Translations under genes and position numbers: made by a program
Assembly: GCF_030644205.1 (NCBI RefSeq)
Contig: NZ_CP128647.1
Coordinates: 1,550,001-1,614,000 of the forward strand
Direction: 5' to 3'
DNA: 64,000 bases
DNA from: Mogibacterium neglectum
GTDB taxonomy: Bacteria; Bacillota; Clostridia; Peptostreptococcales; Anaerovoracaceae
Notes under the pieces: model-generated
Seen by the model: only the letters and a program-made list of their open reading frames with translations
Databases searched by the model: none
Told to the model about the DNA's origin: nothing
Shown: positions 1 to 9,969 of the stretch, piece after piece
Layout of the letters: every line of letters begins with the position of its first letter
Numbering within the stretch: position 1 is the first letter of the stretch

Positions 1-362
1 CGAGCCTCGTCACTGATTTCGCCTACAGCATATGTTCTAGCTGCATCGCTACAATAGCCCTTGTATGTTGAACCTGTATCAACGCTTACAATATCACCTT
101 CTTTGAGAACTCTATCTCTAGAAGGTATTCCATGTACTACCTCATCATTAACAGATACGCAAGCCGCAGCAGGAAATCCGCCATATCCTTTAAAGGTTGG
201 CTTCATCTTGTAGTGAAGTATTCTCTCCTCTACAAAATTATCGATTGCATGTGTTGTCATGCCAGGCTTGATGAATCCCTCGATATCTCTAAGGATCTCA
301 CCTGTAACCTTGGCAGCTTCACGCATGATGTCAATTTCTCTTTTCGACTTAATTATTATCAT
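1..362 (-). CDS. map: Type I methionine aminopeptidase, N-terminal part (runs off the window)
   Basis: Removes the initiator methionine from new cytoplasmic proteins. About 120 N-terminal residues are visible, starting MIIIKSKREIDIMREAAKV, which is the typical type I start. VHGIP with His77 is present, and the first two metal-ligand aspartates appear as Asp95 and Asp106 with the usual 11-residue spacing. The remaining ligands lie left of the window. The ATG sits two bases after the adk stop codon, so it belongs to the end of the spc operon, the classic secY-adk-map order. Truncation is only the window edge. Confidence 0.95.
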   Translation of the reverse strand, partial: MIIIKSKREIDIMREAAKVTGEILRDIEGFIKPGMTTHAIDNFVEERILHYKMKPTFKGYGGFPAAACVSVNDEVVHGIPSRDRVLKEGDIVSVDTGSTYKGYCSDAARTYAVGEISDEA

Positions 363-364
363 GA

Positions 365-1015
365 TTATTTTGCCTCAATTGCCTTTACGACATCTTCGAA
401 AACCTCGTTGTGAGTTTTCTCTCCGTCGAAGTTGGCGAGCACGTTCTGCTTCTCATAGTATCCAATGAGTGGAGCAGTTTCGCTCTCGTACACATTAATT
501 CTGTTTTCTACAGTTTCGCGATTATCGTCCTTGCGCTGGAACAGTTCTCCACCGCACACGTCGCATATTCCTTCCTTCTTAGGCGGAACATTCACTACAT
601 GGAAGCTTGCACCGCAGGATTTGCATACGCGTCTTCCTGCAATACGCTCTATGAGAACGTCCTTTCTAACTTTGAAGTTAAGAACTATATCTAGCTTTTG
701 ACCGTTTTCAGATAGGAATTTATCTAGCTGCTCGGCCTGGAAGATAGTTCTTGGGAAACCATCTAGGAGAAATCCTTCCTTGCAGTCGTCTTTCTGAAGT
801 CTGTCTGTAACCAAATTAACTACTAGTTCATCTGGTACCAGCTTGCCCTCGTCTATGTATCCCTTTGCCTTTTTACCAAGCTCTGTTCCTTCCTTGATGT
901 TAGCGCGGAATATATCTCCAGTTGAGATATGTGGAACATTGTATTTTTCTATTACCTTAGCCGCCTGCGTGCCTTTACCAGCTCCAGGAGGGCCAAGTAA
1001 AACAGCTCGTAGCAT
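365..1015 (-). CDS. adk: Adenylate kinase with zinc-type LID domain
   Basis: Interconverts ATP + AMP and 2 ADP. The P-loop GPPGAGKGT lies at residues 8-16. The LID carries two CxxC pairs (CKSC and CDVC), so this is the long zinc-binding Gram-positive form. The reading frame is open to an ATG at 1027, but the purine-rich GGGAAGG abuts that codon. The ATG at 1015 gives MLRAVLLGPPG, the usual family start, at about 216 residues, and is preferred here. The gene lies between secY and map in the same transcription unit. Confidence 0.96.
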   Translation of the reverse strand: MLRAVLLGPPGAGKGTQAAKVIEKYNVPHISTGDIFRANIKEGTELGKKAKGYIDEGKLVPDELVVNLVTDRLQKDDCKEGFLLDGFPRTIFQAEQLDKFLSENGQKLDIVLNFKVRKDVLIERIAGRRVCKSCGASFHVVNVPPKKEGICDVCGGELFQRKDDNRETVENRINVYESETAPLIGYYEKQNVLANFDGEKTHNEVFEDVVKAIEAK

Positions 1016-1041
1016 GTTATGTGCCATCCTTCCCTAAACGA

Positions 1042-2322
1042 TTATTTAAGAAATCCTTGATAATTTCTATTGAGCATTTGATTCTCAATCTGTTGTACTG
1101 TATCTAGAGCTACACCTACTGCGATTAGAAGTGACGTTCCACCGAACGAAAGCTGTAACGGTGTGAATTCACTGACTACAGTTGGGATAGTCGCTACACC
1201 TGCCAAGAATATTCCTCCTACAAGGCATAGTCTTGACATAATTCTAGATAAGTACTCCTCAGTTGCTGCACCAGGTCTAATTCCCGGAACGAAACCGCCA
1301 CTCTGTCTCATATTATCCGCAACCTCTTCTGGCTTAAATGTGATAGCCGTGTAGAAGTACGTGAAGAACAGTGTCAACGTGATATTTAGTATTGCGTAAA
1401 CCCAAATTCCTGGATTCCCTGATGGAGATAAGTACTTCGACATCCACTGAGCAAATGAAGACTGTGGAACGAAGTAAGTTATCGTCAATGGGAACTGAAG
1501 TAATGATAGCGAGAAGATAATCGGAATTACTCCTGCCTGGTTAACCTTAATTGGAATATGGGTTGACTGGCCACCATACATCTTTCTTCCAACCATACGC
1601 TTTGCGTACTGTACTGGAATTTTTCTTGTTCCCTGTTGCATCAGTATGATTACGACAGTGATTAAAACTGCCACAACTATTAATGCAATAACAGCAACTA
1701 CACTTAGTGCTCCTTCTTTCACCTGCGTGTGAATTCCTCTAACTGCTGTTGGAATTCTTGCGATAATGCCGCCGAAAATAATCAACGAAATGCCGTTTCC
1801 GACACCGTATTCGTTAATCTGTTCTCCTAGCCACATTAGGAACGCGGTTCCTGCTGTCAGGACTGTTATGATTACTATCATCGAAAAGGCATTCTGGTTG
1901 ACAATTGCCCTTCTAAAAAGACCAATCGTCAAACCTGTTGCCTGAATCAATCCTAACACTACGGTTAAATATCTCGTAATTGTCGCCATTTTCTTACGAC
2001 CTTCATTGCCTTCCTTCGAAAGTCTCTCAAAGTACGGAAATGCTATTGTAAGAAGTTGGACGATAATCGAAGCGGTTACATACGGAGTGATACTCAAAGC
2101 AAATATCGTAAAATTGCTGAATGCTCCTCCGGAAAATAAATCAAACAAGTCGAGAAGTCCTGTTTGACCCTTGAACATCTGAGCAAGATAATCTCTATTG
2201 ATTCCTGGAACTGGTATATTTGATCCAATTCTGAAAACAAGCATTATCATGAGTGTAAAAAGAATTTTCGAACGAATTTCTTTTACATGCCATGCATTAG
2301 AGAGTGTCTTGAGAAGTTCCAT
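1042..2322 (-). CDS. secY: Preprotein translocase subunit SecY
   Basis: Channel-forming core of the SecYEG translocon in the cytoplasmic membrane. The 426-residue length and about ten hydrophobic segments match the family. The N-terminal plug region (RIGSNIPVPGIN) and the cytoplasmic loop around KPEEVADNMRQSGGFVPGIRPG are intact. The gene starts two bases after the rplO stop and precedes adk, as in most Firmicutes. Confidence 0.98.
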   Translation of the reverse strand: MELLKTLSNAWHVKEIRSKILFTLMIMLVFRIGSNIPVPGINRDYLAQMFKGQTGLLDLFDLFSGGAFSNFTIFALSITPYVTASIIVQLLTIAFPYFERLSKEGNEGRKKMATITRYLTVVLGLIQATGLTIGLFRRAIVNQNAFSMIVIITVLTAGTAFLMWLGEQINEYGVGNGISLIIFGGIIARIPTAVRGIHTQVKEGALSVVAVIALIVVAVLITVVIILMQQGTRKIPVQYAKRMVGRKMYGGQSTHIPIKVNQAGVIPIIFSLSLLQFPLTITYFVPQSSFAQWMSKYLSPSGNPGIWVYAILNITLTLFFTYFYTAITFKPEEVADNMRQSGGFVPGIRPGAATEEYLSRIMSRLCLVGGIFLAGVATIPTVVSEFTPLQLSFGGTSLLIAVGVALDTVQQIENQMLNRNYQGFLK

Positions 2323-2324
2323 GA

Positions 2325-2765
2325 TTAGATAACCTCTGCCTTTCCGCCTGCCTTTTCAATCTTTTCAGCAGCGCTCTTGCTGAATTTCTCAGCCTTTACA
2401 GTTAGCTTCTTCTCTAGTTCGCCGTTTCCTAGAACCTTAACTCCATCCTTTACCTGCTTAACAAGTCCAGACTGAAGCATTAGGTCGAAATCTACGACTG
2501 TTCCATCTTCAAATCTATTTAGATCTGCAACATTAACTTCTGCATATTCCTTAGCAAAACGATTTGTAAATCCTCTCTTAGGAATCCTTCTATATAGTGG
2601 CATCTGGCCACCCTCGAAACCTAGACGAACACCGCCTCCGCTTCTGGAGTTCTGACCATTCATACCTCTGCCGCCAGTAGTTCCGAGACCAGTACCCTGA
2701 CCGCGACCTCTTCTCTTGCGAGCTTTGGTTGCACCCTCAGCTGCCTTTAATTCGTGAAGTCTCAT
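2325..2765 (-). CDS. rplO: 50S ribosomal protein L15
   Basis: Binds 23S rRNA late in large-subunit assembly. The 146-residue protein has the diagnostic basic, glycine-rich N-terminus ([19 protein letters not shown]) and the L15 signature around [18 protein letters not shown]. It lies between rpmD and secY in the spc operon with very short spacing. The ribosome site AGGAGGTGT precedes the start. Confidence 0.98.
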   Translation of the reverse strand: MRLHELKAAEGATKARKRRGRGQGTGLGTTGGRGMNGQNSRSGGGVRLGFEGGQMPLYRRIPKRGFTNRFAKEYAEVNVADLNRFEDGTVVDFDLMLQSGLVKQVKDGVKVLGNGELEKKLTVKAEKFSKSAAEKIEKAGGKAEVI

Positions 2766-2778
2766 TGTCCTACACCTC

Positions 2779-2961
2779 CTATAGCTCTTCTACATCAAGA
2801 AGATGAGAAACCTTAGCAATTGCGCCGCGTGTTGCGGACGAATCAGCTAGCTCAACCGAATGATGTAGCTTCTTGAGGCCAAGAGCTTCTACTGTCTTCT
2901 TCTGCTTAGGAGTTGCGCCAATAACACTCTTAACTAAAGTAATCTTTAATGCCTTTGCCAT
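2779..2961 (-). CDS. rpmD: 50S ribosomal protein L30
   Basis: Small (60-residue) ribosomal protein with the L30 signature: lysine-rich strand [25 protein letters not shown] split over two elements, followed by the SSATRGAI(A)KV segment. The size is normal for bacteria. It is placed between rpsE and rplO, as expected for the spc operon. Confidence 0.97.
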   Translation of the reverse strand: MAKALKITLVKSVIGATPKQKKTVEALGLKKLHHSVELADSSATRGAIAKVSHLLDVEEL

Positions 2962-2974
2962 TTGCGTCTTCCTC

Positions 2975-3478
2975 CTATCCTAAAATTTCTTCAGGTGTCT
3001 TACCACGACGCTTAGCAACTTCTTCTACTGTTGTGAGGTTTCTCAGTCCCTCTAGAGTTGCAAGTGCCATGTTTCCTGTGTTGCTCGAACCAAGCGACTT
3101 AGCTCTAACGTCCTTGAGTCCACAAGCTTCTAGTACTGTACGTACAGATGAACCTGCAATAACTCCAGTACCTTCTGCTGAAGGCATTATTAAAACTTTG
3201 CCTGCTCCGAAAATTCCTACAGTCTGGTGAGGAACTGTTGTTCCTACCATAGGTACGAATATTAGTTTCTTCTTAGCATCTTCAGTTGCTTTTCTTACAG
3301 CTTCAGGAATCTCCTGAGCCTTTCCAAGGCCAATACCTACGTGGCCTGCGCCATCTCCAACTACTAGAGTAACGGAAAACTTCATGTTCTTTCCGCCCTT
3401 TACAGTCTTCGAAACACGTCTGATGTTAACGATGGTTTCAGTAAGTTCAAGCTTAGATGCATCTATTCTCGTGCGCAT
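2975..3478 (-). CDS. rpsE: 30S ribosomal protein S5
   Basis: Small-subunit protein involved in decoding fidelity and mRNA unwinding at the entry tunnel. The N-terminal double-stranded-RNA-binding-like domain spans about residues 10-75 ([38 protein letters not shown]). The C-terminal S5 fold follows (APRGTG-like [18 protein letters not shown]). 167 residues, normal length, in the spc operon. Confidence 0.98.
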   Translation of the reverse strand: MRTRIDASKLELTETIVNIRRVSKTVKGGKNMKFSVTLVVGDGAGHVGIGLGKAQEIPEAVRKATEDAKKKLIFVPMVGTTVPHQTVGIFGAGKVLIMPSAEGTGVIAGSSVRTVLEACGLKDVRAKSLGSSNTGNMALATLEGLRNLTTVEEVAKRRGKTPEEILG

Positions 3479-3491
3479 TCTGTATCCTCCC

Positions 3492-3857
3492 TTAGAATTC
3501 TAATCCTGCTTCACGTGCACCATCAGCGAGTTCCTTAACTCTGCCATGATAAAGGTATCCGCCTCTATCGAAGCAAACCTCTTTGATGCCCTTAGCTACA
3601 GCTTTTTCGCCTACCGCTTTGCCTACCTGCTTAGCTGCGTCTTTATTTCCACCGTTTGCAATACTTGCCTTAAGATCCTTATCGAGAGACGATGCGGATA
3701 CAAGAGTTGTTCCGTTAACGTCATCGATGACCTGAGCTGAAATATTGCTGTTAGATCTAAATACGCACAGTCTTGGCTTCTCGGGAGTTCCAAAAACGTC
3801 TTTTCTGACTCTGGCATGTCTCTTGAGTCTTCTGTCATTTCTGCTTGCTTTTGCCAT
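3492..3857 (-). CDS. rplR: 50S ribosomal protein L18
   Basis: 5S rRNA-binding protein, 121 residues. The basic N-terminus ([22 protein letters not shown]) and the C-terminal [24 protein letters not shown] signature, split over the last 35 residues, identify it. It is located between rplF and rpsE as usual. Confidence 0.98.
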   Translation of the reverse strand: MAKASRNDRRLKRHARVRKDVFGTPEKPRLCVFRSNSNISAQVIDDVNGTTLVSASSLDKDLKASIANGGNKDAAKQVGKAVGEKAVAKGIKEVCFDRGGYLYHGRVKELADGAREAGLEF

Positions 3858-3876
3858 TTCTCAAATCCTCCCTTCT

Positions 3877-4422
3877 CTATGCGGAAGCTCCGCTCTTTCC
3901 TTCCTTCTTATGTACAACTTCTCCATCGTAGATGATGCCTTTGCCCTTATATGGCTCAGGCTTTCTCCAAGCTCTGATGTTAGCAGCATAGTTTCCTACC
4001 TCTGCCTTATCGCAGCCCTTAACTATAATTGTCGTAGCATCAGGAGTCTCTGTTGTGATTCCTGCTGGGTCCTTCATCTCTACTGGGTGCGAGAAACCGA
4101 GCTTCATAACGAGTGTATCTCCCTGCTTTGCAACAGTATATCCAACACCGTTAACCGTCATCTTTACTTCATAACCCTTGGAAACACCCTCAATCATATT
4201 GTGAATGAGCGTTCTTCCGAGTCCGTGCTGAGACTTGTCCTGCTTTGATTCGGATGGTCTCTTAACTGTTAGAACGTTTTCCTCGATCTCAACAGTCAGG
4301 TTTTCAGCGATTGGCTGGCACAGCTCACCCTTAGGGCCTTTTACCTTAATTACATTATTATCCTCAACCGTTACTTCTACGCCGGTAGGGATTGTAATTG
4401 GTCTAACGCCTATTCTTGACAT
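3877..4422 (-). CDS. rplF: 50S ribosomal protein L6
   Basis: Large-subunit protein near the GTPase-associated centre. 181 residues with two repeated L6 domains; the C-terminal signature PEPYKGKGI is visible near residue 155. The start MSRIGVRPI is the conventional one and has a GGAGGT ribosome site. In the spc operon between rpsH and rplR. Confidence 0.98.
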   Translation of the reverse strand: MSRIGVRPITIPTGVEVTVEDNNVIKVKGPKGELCQPIAENLTVEIEENVLTVKRPSESKQDKSQHGLGRTLIHNMIEGVSKGYEVKMTVNGVGYTVAKQGDTLVMKLGFSHPVEMKDPAGITTETPDATTIIVKGCDKAEVGNYAANIRAWRKPEPYKGKGIIYDGEVVHKKEGKSGASA

Positions 4423-4434
4423 ATTTTATACCTC

Positions 4435-4833
4435 CTACCAAACGTAACAAATAACTTCTCCACCAACTCCAAGCTTACGAGCTTCTTTATCGCTTATAAC
4501 ACCCTTAGATGTTGAAACGATAGCGATTCCCAGACCGCCGAGCACCTTAGGTACCTGGTCAGCCTTTGCATAAACTCTGAGACCTGGCTTCGAGATCTTC
4601 TTGATCCCGTAAATTGTCTTTTCCTTATTTGGGCCGTACTTTAGCTCTACAGTGATAGTTCCCTGTGCATTGTCCTGAGCTACTGAAAAGTCCTTGATGA
4701 ATCCTTCATTCTTAAGGATTTCTGCGATAGACTTCTTCATCTTGGATGCTGGGATTTCTACCTTAGCATGTCCGGCTGTGTTGGCATTTCTAATTCTAGT
4801 TAGCATATCTGCTATTGGATCTGTCATTGCCAT
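4435..4833 (-). CDS. rpsH: 30S ribosomal protein S8
   Basis: Primary 16S rRNA binder and, in E. coli, the translational repressor of the spc operon. Starting at [17 protein letters not shown] gives 132 residues, the family length. The frame is open 12 codons further upstream, but those codons do not resemble S8 and the strong GAAAGGAGAAAC site precedes the chosen ATG. The C-terminal [19 protein letters not shown] signature is present. Confidence 0.97.
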   Translation of the reverse strand: MAMTDPIADMLTRIRNANTAGHAKVEIPASKMKKSIAEILKNEGFIKDFSVAQDNAQGTITVELKYGPNKEKTIYGIKKISKPGLRVYAKADQVPKVLGGLGIAIVSTSKGVISDKEARKLGVGGEVICYVW

Positions 4834-4901
4834 TACAGTGTTTCTCCTTTCTCCACGTGGTTCCTGCACGCATTATGCGTGACAGGCCTGCGCAAAATAA
4901 C

Positions 4902-5087
4902 CTACCAGCTTGCTTTTCTTACACCTGGGATTTCACCCTTGTAAGCAAGCTCTCTGAAGCAGATACGGCAGATACCATACTTCTTCAGAACCGAATGTGG
5001 TCTTCCACAAATCTTGCATCTTGTATAAGCCCTTGTTGAATACTTAGGCTTTCTGGTCTGCTTAACTTTCAGTGAAGTCTTAGCCAT
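4902..5087 (-). CDS. rpsN: 30S ribosomal protein S14, zinc-binding type Z
   Basis: Short 61-residue S14 with two CxxC pairs (Cys24/Cys27 and Cys40/Cys43), the zinc-ribbon form typical of Gram-positive bacteria. The family also has a longer zinc-free paralogue induced by zinc starvation, which is not seen in this window. It lies between rplE and rpsH. Confidence 0.98.
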   Translation of the reverse strand: MAKTSLKVKQTRKPKYSTRAYTRCKICGRPHSVLKKYGICRICFRELAYKGEIPGVRKASW

Positions 5088-5101
5088 GTTCCCCTCCTAA
5101 A

Positions 5102-5644
5102 TTACTTCTCAAAAGGCATTCCGAGGAGCTCAAGTAATGCCTGTGCTTCCTCATCTGTCTTAGCTGTTGTAGTGAATACAATGTTCATTCCCTTGATGGT
5201 CTCTACATCATCGTAAACGATTTCTGGGAAGATGAGCTGCTCTCTAATTCCCATGGAGTAGTTACCTCTTCCATCGAATGAATTCTTGCTTACACCCTTA
5301 AAGTCTCTAACTCTAGGAAGAGAAAGATTGAAGAACTTATCTGCAAATGCATACATTCTGTCACCTCTAAGAGTAACCTTAGCTCCTACTGGCATTCCCT
5401 GTCTAACCTTGAAGTTAGCGATGGACTTTCTAGCCTTTGTAACAACTGGTCTCTGTCCGGAGATGAGTGAAAGTTCCTTTACAGCGCTCTCGAGGATCTT
5501 TGAATTATCCTTAGCTTCGCCAAGACCCATGTTGATTGTGATCTTCTCAAGCTTTGGCACTTCCATTGCGTTGGAGTAATTGAACTTTTCCTTAAGTGCT
5601 GCAAAAACACTTTCGTCATACTTTGTTCTTAGTCTATTTGCCAC
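5102..5644 (-). CDS. rplE: 50S ribosomal protein L5
   Basis: 5S rRNA-binding protein of the central protuberance. 180 residues with the L5 signature near residues 55-75 ([20 protein letters not shown]) and the conserved C-terminal [19 protein letters not shown]. Conventional spc-operon position after rplX. Confidence 0.98.
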   Translation of the reverse strand: MANRLRTKYDESVFAALKEKFNYSNAMEVPKLEKITINMGLGEAKDNSKILESAVKELSLISGQRPVVTKARKSIANFKVRQGMPVGAKVTLRGDRMYAFADKFFNLSLPRVRDFKGVSKNSFDGRGNYSMGIREQLIFPEIVYDDVETIKGMNIVFTTTAKTDEEAQALLELLGMPFEK

Positions 5645-5660
5645 TGTCTCTCCTCCTTTC

Positions 5661-5966
5661 CTAGTCTACTACGGCATTGGTCTTCTTTGAGTATCTAACC
5701 TTCTTGCCGTTCTCAATCTTAGTTCCAAGTCTTACACCCTGCTTGCTCTCCTTTTCGTAGAACATAACATTTGATGCATCGATAGGACCTTCTACATGCT
5801 TAATCTCGGATGCGGATGTTCTTGTAGCCTTTGCATGCTTAGTCTGCACGTTAACGCCCTCAACAACAACCTTATTAGCCTTTGGAATAGCTCTTAGAAC
5901 TGTTCCAACCTTGCCCTTATCCTTGCCCGAGATAACTACTACTGTATCGCCTTTTCTAATCTGCAT
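5661..5966 (-). CDS. rplX: 50S ribosomal protein L24
   Basis: Assembly-initiating large-subunit protein, 101 residues. The N-terminal KOW motif [19 protein letters not shown] and the middle [14 protein letters not shown] segment are characteristic. It follows rplN and precedes rplE with short spacing. Confidence 0.98.
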   Translation of the reverse strand: MQIRKGDTVVVISGKDKGKVGTVLRAIPKANKVVVEGVNVQTKHAKATRTSASEIKHVEGPIDASNVMFYEKESKQGVRLGTKIENGKKVRYSKKTNAVVD

Positions 5967-5977
5967 TTGTACACCCC

Positions 5978-6352
5978 CTATAATACTTCCGGTGCCAAAG
6001 ACACAATCTTCATAAAGCCGTTATCTCTAAGTTCCCTAGCAACAGGTCCGAAAATACGTGTTCCTACAGGGTTCTTATCGCTTCTGTCTTTGATAATTAC
6101 AGCAGCATTCTGGTCGAATTTTACGTAGCTACCGTCATCTCTTCTAGCGCCACTCTTCGATCTAACAACTACCGCTTTTACAACGTCACCTTTCTTAACA
6201 ACTCCACCTGGAGCAGCATCCTTAACGGAGCAAACGATGATGTCTCCAATATTCGCATACTTGCGGCCTGTACCACCAAGGATACGAATGCAAAGGAGCT
6301 CCTTTGCTCCGGAATTGTCGGCAACTCTCAATCTTGTTTCTGTCTGTATCAT
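5978..6352 (-). CDS. rplN: 50S ribosomal protein L14
   Basis: 23S rRNA-binding protein at the subunit interface. 124 residues, starting [20 protein letters not shown], with the L14 signature ([20 protein letters not shown]) intact. First gene of the classical spc operon, here continuous with the S10 cluster because no terminator is visible before it. Confidence 0.98.
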   Translation of the reverse strand: MIQTETRLRVADNSGAKELLCIRILGGTGRKYANIGDIIVCSVKDAAPGGVVKKGDVVKAVVVRSKSGARRDDGSYVKFDQNAAVIIKDRSDKNPVGTRIFGPVARELRDNGFMKIVSLAPEVL

Positions 6353-6366
6353 GATTTGTCGCCTCC

Positions 6367-6621
6367 CTATTTAGCTTTCTCAACGATCTCGACAAGTCTC
6401 CATCTCTTATCCTTTGAAAGAGGCTTTGTCTCCATAATTTTTACTCTATCGCCGATGCCACACTCATTGTTCTCGTCGTGAACCTTGAACTTCTTAGTTC
6501 TCTTAACAGCCTTACCGTAAAGAGAATGTCTTACTGAATCCTTTGTAGCAACAACAATTGTCTTATCCATCTTGTCGCTTACAACTACTCCAGTTCTGGT
6601 CTTTCTGCTATTTCTTTCCAT
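6367..6621 (-). CDS. rpsQ: 30S ribosomal protein S17
   Basis: 84-residue primary 16S rRNA-binding protein. The S17 signatures [14 protein letters not shown] and the late [20 protein letters not shown] are present. Conventional position after rpmC. Confidence 0.98.
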   Translation of the reverse strand: MERNSRKTRTGVVVSDKMDKTIVVATKDSVRHSLYGKAVKRTKKFKVHDENNECGIGDRVKIMETKPLSKDKRWRLVEIVEKAK

Positions 6622-6638
6622 TGTACATCCTCCTTCCT

Positions 6639-6836
6639 TTAAGCTTCAGGCTTTTCCATTTCCCTGATTATGGTCTTAACTCTGGCAATATCTCTTCTGA
6701 TTTCTCTCATCTTCACAGGGTTGTCGAGCTGTCCGGTAACGTGTTGGAATCTCAGATTGAATAGCTCCTGCTTCATTCTTGCAAGCTCGGCAGTTCTCTC
6801 CTGATCAGTCATTTTTCTTATTGTATTCAGATCCAT
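6639..6836 (-). CDS. rpmC: 50S ribosomal protein L29
   Basis: 65-residue helical protein near the polypeptide exit. The signature [19 protein letters not shown] is typical of L29. Its ATG overlaps the rplP stop by one base (TAATG), which suggests translational coupling. Confidence 0.97.
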   Translation of the reverse strand: MDLNTIRKMTDQERTAELARMKQELFNLRFQHVTGQLDNPVKMREIRRDIARVKTIIREMEKPEA

Positions 6837-7267
6837 TATTCGTCACCACCCTTTGCTTCCTGGTTCTTGACAACGAACTTGCACCTTACTGGTAGCTTGT
6901 GAGAAGCAAGTCTCAAAGCTTCCTTAGCCTGTGCTTCAGTTACGCCCTCAAGCTCGAACATTACTCTGCCCGGCTTAACTACTGCCACCCAATACTCAGG
7001 TGAACCTTTTCCGGAACCCATTCTTACTTCTGCTGGTTTCTTTGTAATTGGCTTATGTGGGAAGATTTTGATATAAACCTTTCCGCCTCTCTTGATGGAT
7101 CTTGTCATCGCGATTCTGGCAGCCTCGATCTGCTTTGAGTCAATCCATGCTGGCTCTTCAGCAACTAGACCGAACTGACCATATGTAACGGTGTTACCCT
7201 TTGTTGCAACACCCTTCATTCTGCCTCTGTGGACTCTTCTGCGTTTAACGCGCTTTGGCATTAACAT
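6836..7267 (-). CDS. rplP: 50S ribosomal protein L16
   Basis: Large-subunit protein near the A-site tRNA. The start is taken at [19 protein letters not shown], giving 143 residues, the family length, with AGGAG nine bases upstream. The frame is open 17 codons further up, but that part lies over the ribosome site and is not L16-like. The conserved [19 protein letters not shown] is present. The stop overlaps the rpmC start. Confidence 0.97.
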   Translation of the reverse strand: MLMPKRVKRRRVHRGRMKGVATKGNTVTYGQFGLVAEEPAWIDSKQIEAARIAMTRSIKRGGKVYIKIFPHKPITKKPAEVRMGSGKGSPEYWVAVVKPGRVMFELEGVTEAQAKEALRLASHKLPVRCKFVVKNQEAKGGDE

Positions 7268-7289
7268 GGCAAGTCTCTCCTTTCTATGA

Positions 7290-8153
7290 TTATTCTTCTG
7301 TTCCCTGTGCAGTTTCAACTACTTCAGGAGCAGGAGCCGCCTCAGTTACCTTTGGAGCCTTTCTAACTCTTGTAGTTGCTGGCTTAACCTCTGGTCTGCT
7401 TTCGCGGTTATCATTTCTTCTGTTTCCGAAGCTTCTCTTTTTATCTCTCTTATCGTTTCTTCTCTGCTTACGATCTCTTCTATCGTTTCTGGACTGCTCT
7501 TGAATAGCCTCCTTGAGCCCCTTATCTAGAATCTCGCCGTGGTTAACCCAAACCTTAACACCTATCTTTCCATAAGTGGTGTCTGCCTCTGCAAATCCAT
7601 AATCAATATCAGCTCTGAGAGTATGTAGAGGAACATTTCCTTCGCTGTACTTCTCGCTTCTAGCGATTTCGGCACCGCCAAGTCTTCCGGAAACAAGAAC
7701 CTTGATACCCTTAGCTCCAGACTTCATCGTTCTCTGGATTGCGGACTTCATAGCTCTTCTGAAAGAAACTCTTCTCTCGAGTGCCTGTGCAATGCTCTCA
7801 GCTGTTAGCTGTGCATCAAGCTCAGCTCTTCTAACCTCTTCGATGGAAATATCTACAGTCTTACCTGTTAGTTTAACGAGGTTCTTCTTGAGCTCGTCAA
7901 TTCCATCTCCGGATCTTCCGATTACCATTCCTGGTCTAGCTGTTGCAATTATCACCTTTACCTTGTCAGCTGCAGATCTCTCAATTACGACACTTGCAAC
8001 ACCGGCAGCGTAAAGCTTCTTCTTAACGTAGTTTCTAACCTTATTGTCTTCAACTAGGAAATCAGCGAAGTTGCTCTTGTCAGCAAACCACTTTGAGTTC
8101 CAATTCTTGTTGACTCCAACTCTGAATCCATGTGGATTAACCTTCTGACCCAT
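7290..8153 (-). CDS. rpsC: 30S ribosomal protein S3 with long charged C-terminal tail
   Basis: mRNA-entry-site protein with an N-terminal KH domain ([16 protein letters not shown], about residues 76-92) and the S3 C-terminal domain ending near residue 215. At 287 residues it is about 55-70 longer than most S3. The extra tail is first strongly basic (repeated Arg/Lys/Asp/Asn from about 220 to 258) and then Pro/Ala/Glu-rich. The start overlaps the end of rplV by 17 bp. Function of the tail is unknown; S3 identity is certain. Confidence 0.97.
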   Translation of the reverse strand: MGQKVNPHGFRVGVNKNWNSKWFADKSNFADFLVEDNKVRNYVKKKLYAAGVASVVIERSAADKVKVIIATARPGMVIGRSGDGIDELKKNLVKLTGKTVDISIEEVRRAELDAQLTAESIAQALERRVSFRRAMKSAIQRTMKSGAKGIKVLVSGRLGGAEIARSEKYSEGNVPLHTLRADIDYGFAEADTTYGKIGVKVWVNHGEILDKGLKEAIQEQSRNDRRDRKQRRNDKRDKKRSFGNRRNDNRESRPEVKPATTRVRKAPKVTEAAPAPEVVETAQGTEE

Positions 8154-8526
8154 CTGGCTGACCTCCTTCTACTGTTTCTACTGCCTTAACAGCTTCTCTC
8201 TCCTTAAGAGTTACTCCAATGTGGCTTGTTCTCTTGAGGATCATGGATGCTCTACCCTGAGCCCCAGCTCTGAATCTCTTCATTGTAGGACCCTGGTTTG
8301 CATAAACCTCTGCAATGTATAGCTCATCACGGTTCATGTCAAAGTTATTTTCAGCATTTGCTGCTGCGGACTGAACAACCTTCTCTACAAGCTCTGCACC
8401 CTTTCCAGGTGTGAACTTGAGGATTGTTAATGCCTCGTTCAAATCTTTTCCTCTTACTAGGTCAGTAACAGGCTTTAGTTTGCTAGGAGACATTCTTACA
8501 TATTTAGCAATTGCTTTTGCTTCCAT
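8137..8526 (-). CDS. rplV: 50S ribosomal protein L22
   Basis: Lines the nascent-peptide exit tunnel. The body has the normal signature ([40 protein letters not shown]). At 129 residues it is longer than the usual ~110 because of a short C-terminal tail after KEREAVKA. That tail is the part that overlaps rpsC by 17 bp. Confidence 0.97.
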   Translation of the reverse strand: MEAKAIAKYVRMSPSKLKPVTDLVRGKDLNEALTILKFTPGKGAELVEKVVQSAAANAENNFDMNRDELYIAEVYANQGPTMKRFRAGAQGRASMILKRTSHIGVTLKEREAVKAVETVEGGQPDGSEG

Positions 8527-8543
8527 ATCAGCTTCTCCTTTCT

Positions 8544-8813
8544 TTATTTCGCCTTGTCACCAGCGTGACCCTTATAAGTTCTAGTTGGAGCGAACTCTCC
8601 AAGTCTGTGACCTACCATATCTTCTGTGATGTATACAGGAACATGCTTACGACCGTCGTGAACAGCGATCGTATGTCCAACCATCTGAGGAAAAATCGTC
8701 GATGGTCTCGACCATGTCTTGATTACACTTTTTTCATTAGACTCGTTCATCGCCTCGATTCTCTTGATGAGTTTCTTTTCGACGAAAGGGCCCTTTTTAA
8801 GCGATCTTCCCAT
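8544..8813 (-). CDS. rpsS: 30S ribosomal protein S19
   Basis: 89-residue small-subunit head protein. [15 protein letters not shown] and the C-terminal [20 protein letters not shown] are diagnostic. Conventional position between rplB and rplV. Confidence 0.98.
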   Translation of the reverse strand: MGRSLKKGPFVEKKLIKRIEAMNESNEKSVIKTWSRPSTIFPQMVGHTIAVHDGRKHVPVYITEDMVGHRLGEFAPTRTYKGHAGDKAK

Positions 8814-8827
8814 TATATGCTCCTTTC

Positions 8828-9661
8828 TTATTTAGCATTTCTTCTTCTAACGATGTACTTGTTGGAATCCTTGTGCTTGTTACGTGTCTTGTAACCAAGA
8901 GTTGGTTTACCCCAAGGTGTAACTGGGCTCTTACGTCCAACTGGCGCTCTACCTTCACCACCGCCATGTGGGTGATCGTTAGGGTTCATTACGGAACCTC
9001 TTACTGTAGGTCTCCATCCCATATGTCTCTTTCTACCAGCCTTACCAATCTGGATGTTAGCGTGGTCAAGGTTGCCAACTTCTCCGATTGTAGCTCTGCA
9101 GTTGATTCTTACCATTCTAACTTCGCCGGATGGTAGTCTTACCTGAGCATAATTGCCTTCCTTAGCCATAAGCTGAGCACCGTTACCAGCTGATCTTACA
9201 AGCTGAGCACCCTTTCCAGGCTTTAGCTCGATGTTGTGAATGATTGTGCCTACTGGGATATTCGCAATTGGTAGTGCGTTTCCTACCTTGATATCCGAAT
9301 CTGGTCCAGATTCAACTACGTCTCCAACGCGCAGCTTGTTAGGAGCAACGATGTATCTCTTTTCTCCGTCTGCGTAAACTAGAAGAGCGATGTTTGCTGT
9401 TCTATTTGGATCGTACTCGATAGTCTTAACCGTTGCTGGAATACCGTCTTTAATTCTCTTAAAGTCGATAATTCTGTACTTAGGTCTATATCCGCCACCT
9501 CTATGTCTAACGGTGATCTTACCTCTTACATTTCTTCCTGAGTGTTTCTTCAGAGTTTTAGTAAGGGATTTTTCTGGCTTGTTAGCTGTTATCTCTTCGA
9601 AAGTCGAAACAGTCATGCCTCTCAGACCAGGAGTGGTTGGATTATACTTCTTAATTCCCAT
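8828..9661 (-). CDS. rplB: 50S ribosomal protein L2
   Basis: Peptidyl-transferase-centre protein, 277 residues. The C-terminal signature GGRAP-like [21 protein letters not shown] and the conserved HPHGGG are present. In the S10 cluster between rplW and rpsS. Confidence 0.98.
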   Translation of the reverse strand: MGIKKYNPTTPGLRGMTVSTFEEITANKPEKSLTKTLKKHSGRNVRGKITVRHRGGGYRPKYRIIDFKRIKDGIPATVKTIEYDPNRTANIALLVYADGEKRYIVAPNKLRVGDVVESGPDSDIKVGNALPIANIPVGTIIHNIELKPGKGAQLVRSAGNGAQLMAKEGNYAQVRLPSGEVRMVRINCRATIGEVGNLDHANIQIGKAGRKRHMGWRPTVRGSVMNPNDHPHGGGEGRAPVGRKSPVTPWGKPTLGYKTRNKHKDSNKYIVRRRNAK

Positions 9662-9678
9662 TATTTACTCCTCCTATT

Positions 9679-9969
9679 TTACAGTCCCTGGAAGACTTCG
9701 ATCTCTTTGCTATCCGCAGTGAGAGTAACGATTGCTTTCTTATAAGAAGCTGTTCTTCCTACTGTTCTTCCCATTCTCTTAACTTTTCCATTAACGTTCA
9801 TGATATTAACCTTAGCAACATCGACTCCGAAGATTTCTTCGACAGCCTGTCTAACTTCGGTCTTGTTAGCTGTATCAGCAACCTTGAAAACATACTTCTT
9901 GTCAGCCGACATGTCCATGCTCTGTTCGGTGATGATAGGCTTAAGTATTACGTCGTAACCGCTCTTCAT
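9679..9969 (-). CDS. rplW: 50S ribosomal protein L23
   Basis: Exit-tunnel protein that docks trigger factor and SRP. 96 residues with the L23 pattern [13 protein letters not shown] and [20 protein letters not shown]. Its start is immediately at the rplD stop, so the two are probably translationally coupled. Confidence 0.97.
   Translation of the reverse strand: MKSGYDVILKPIITEQSMDMSADKKYVFKVADTANKTEVRQAVEEIFGVDVAKVNIMNVNGKVKRMGRTVGRTASYKKAIVTLTADSKEIEVFQGL

Noticed and set aside
132-413. Plus-strand open frames opposite map and adk
   Set aside because: They are antisense shadows of clearly conserved minus-strand genes and have no ribosome site or recognisable product.
3745-4248. 167-codon plus-strand frame over rplR/rplF
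   Set aside because: It crosses two conserved ribosomal genes on the other strand; composition is that of reversed coding sequence.
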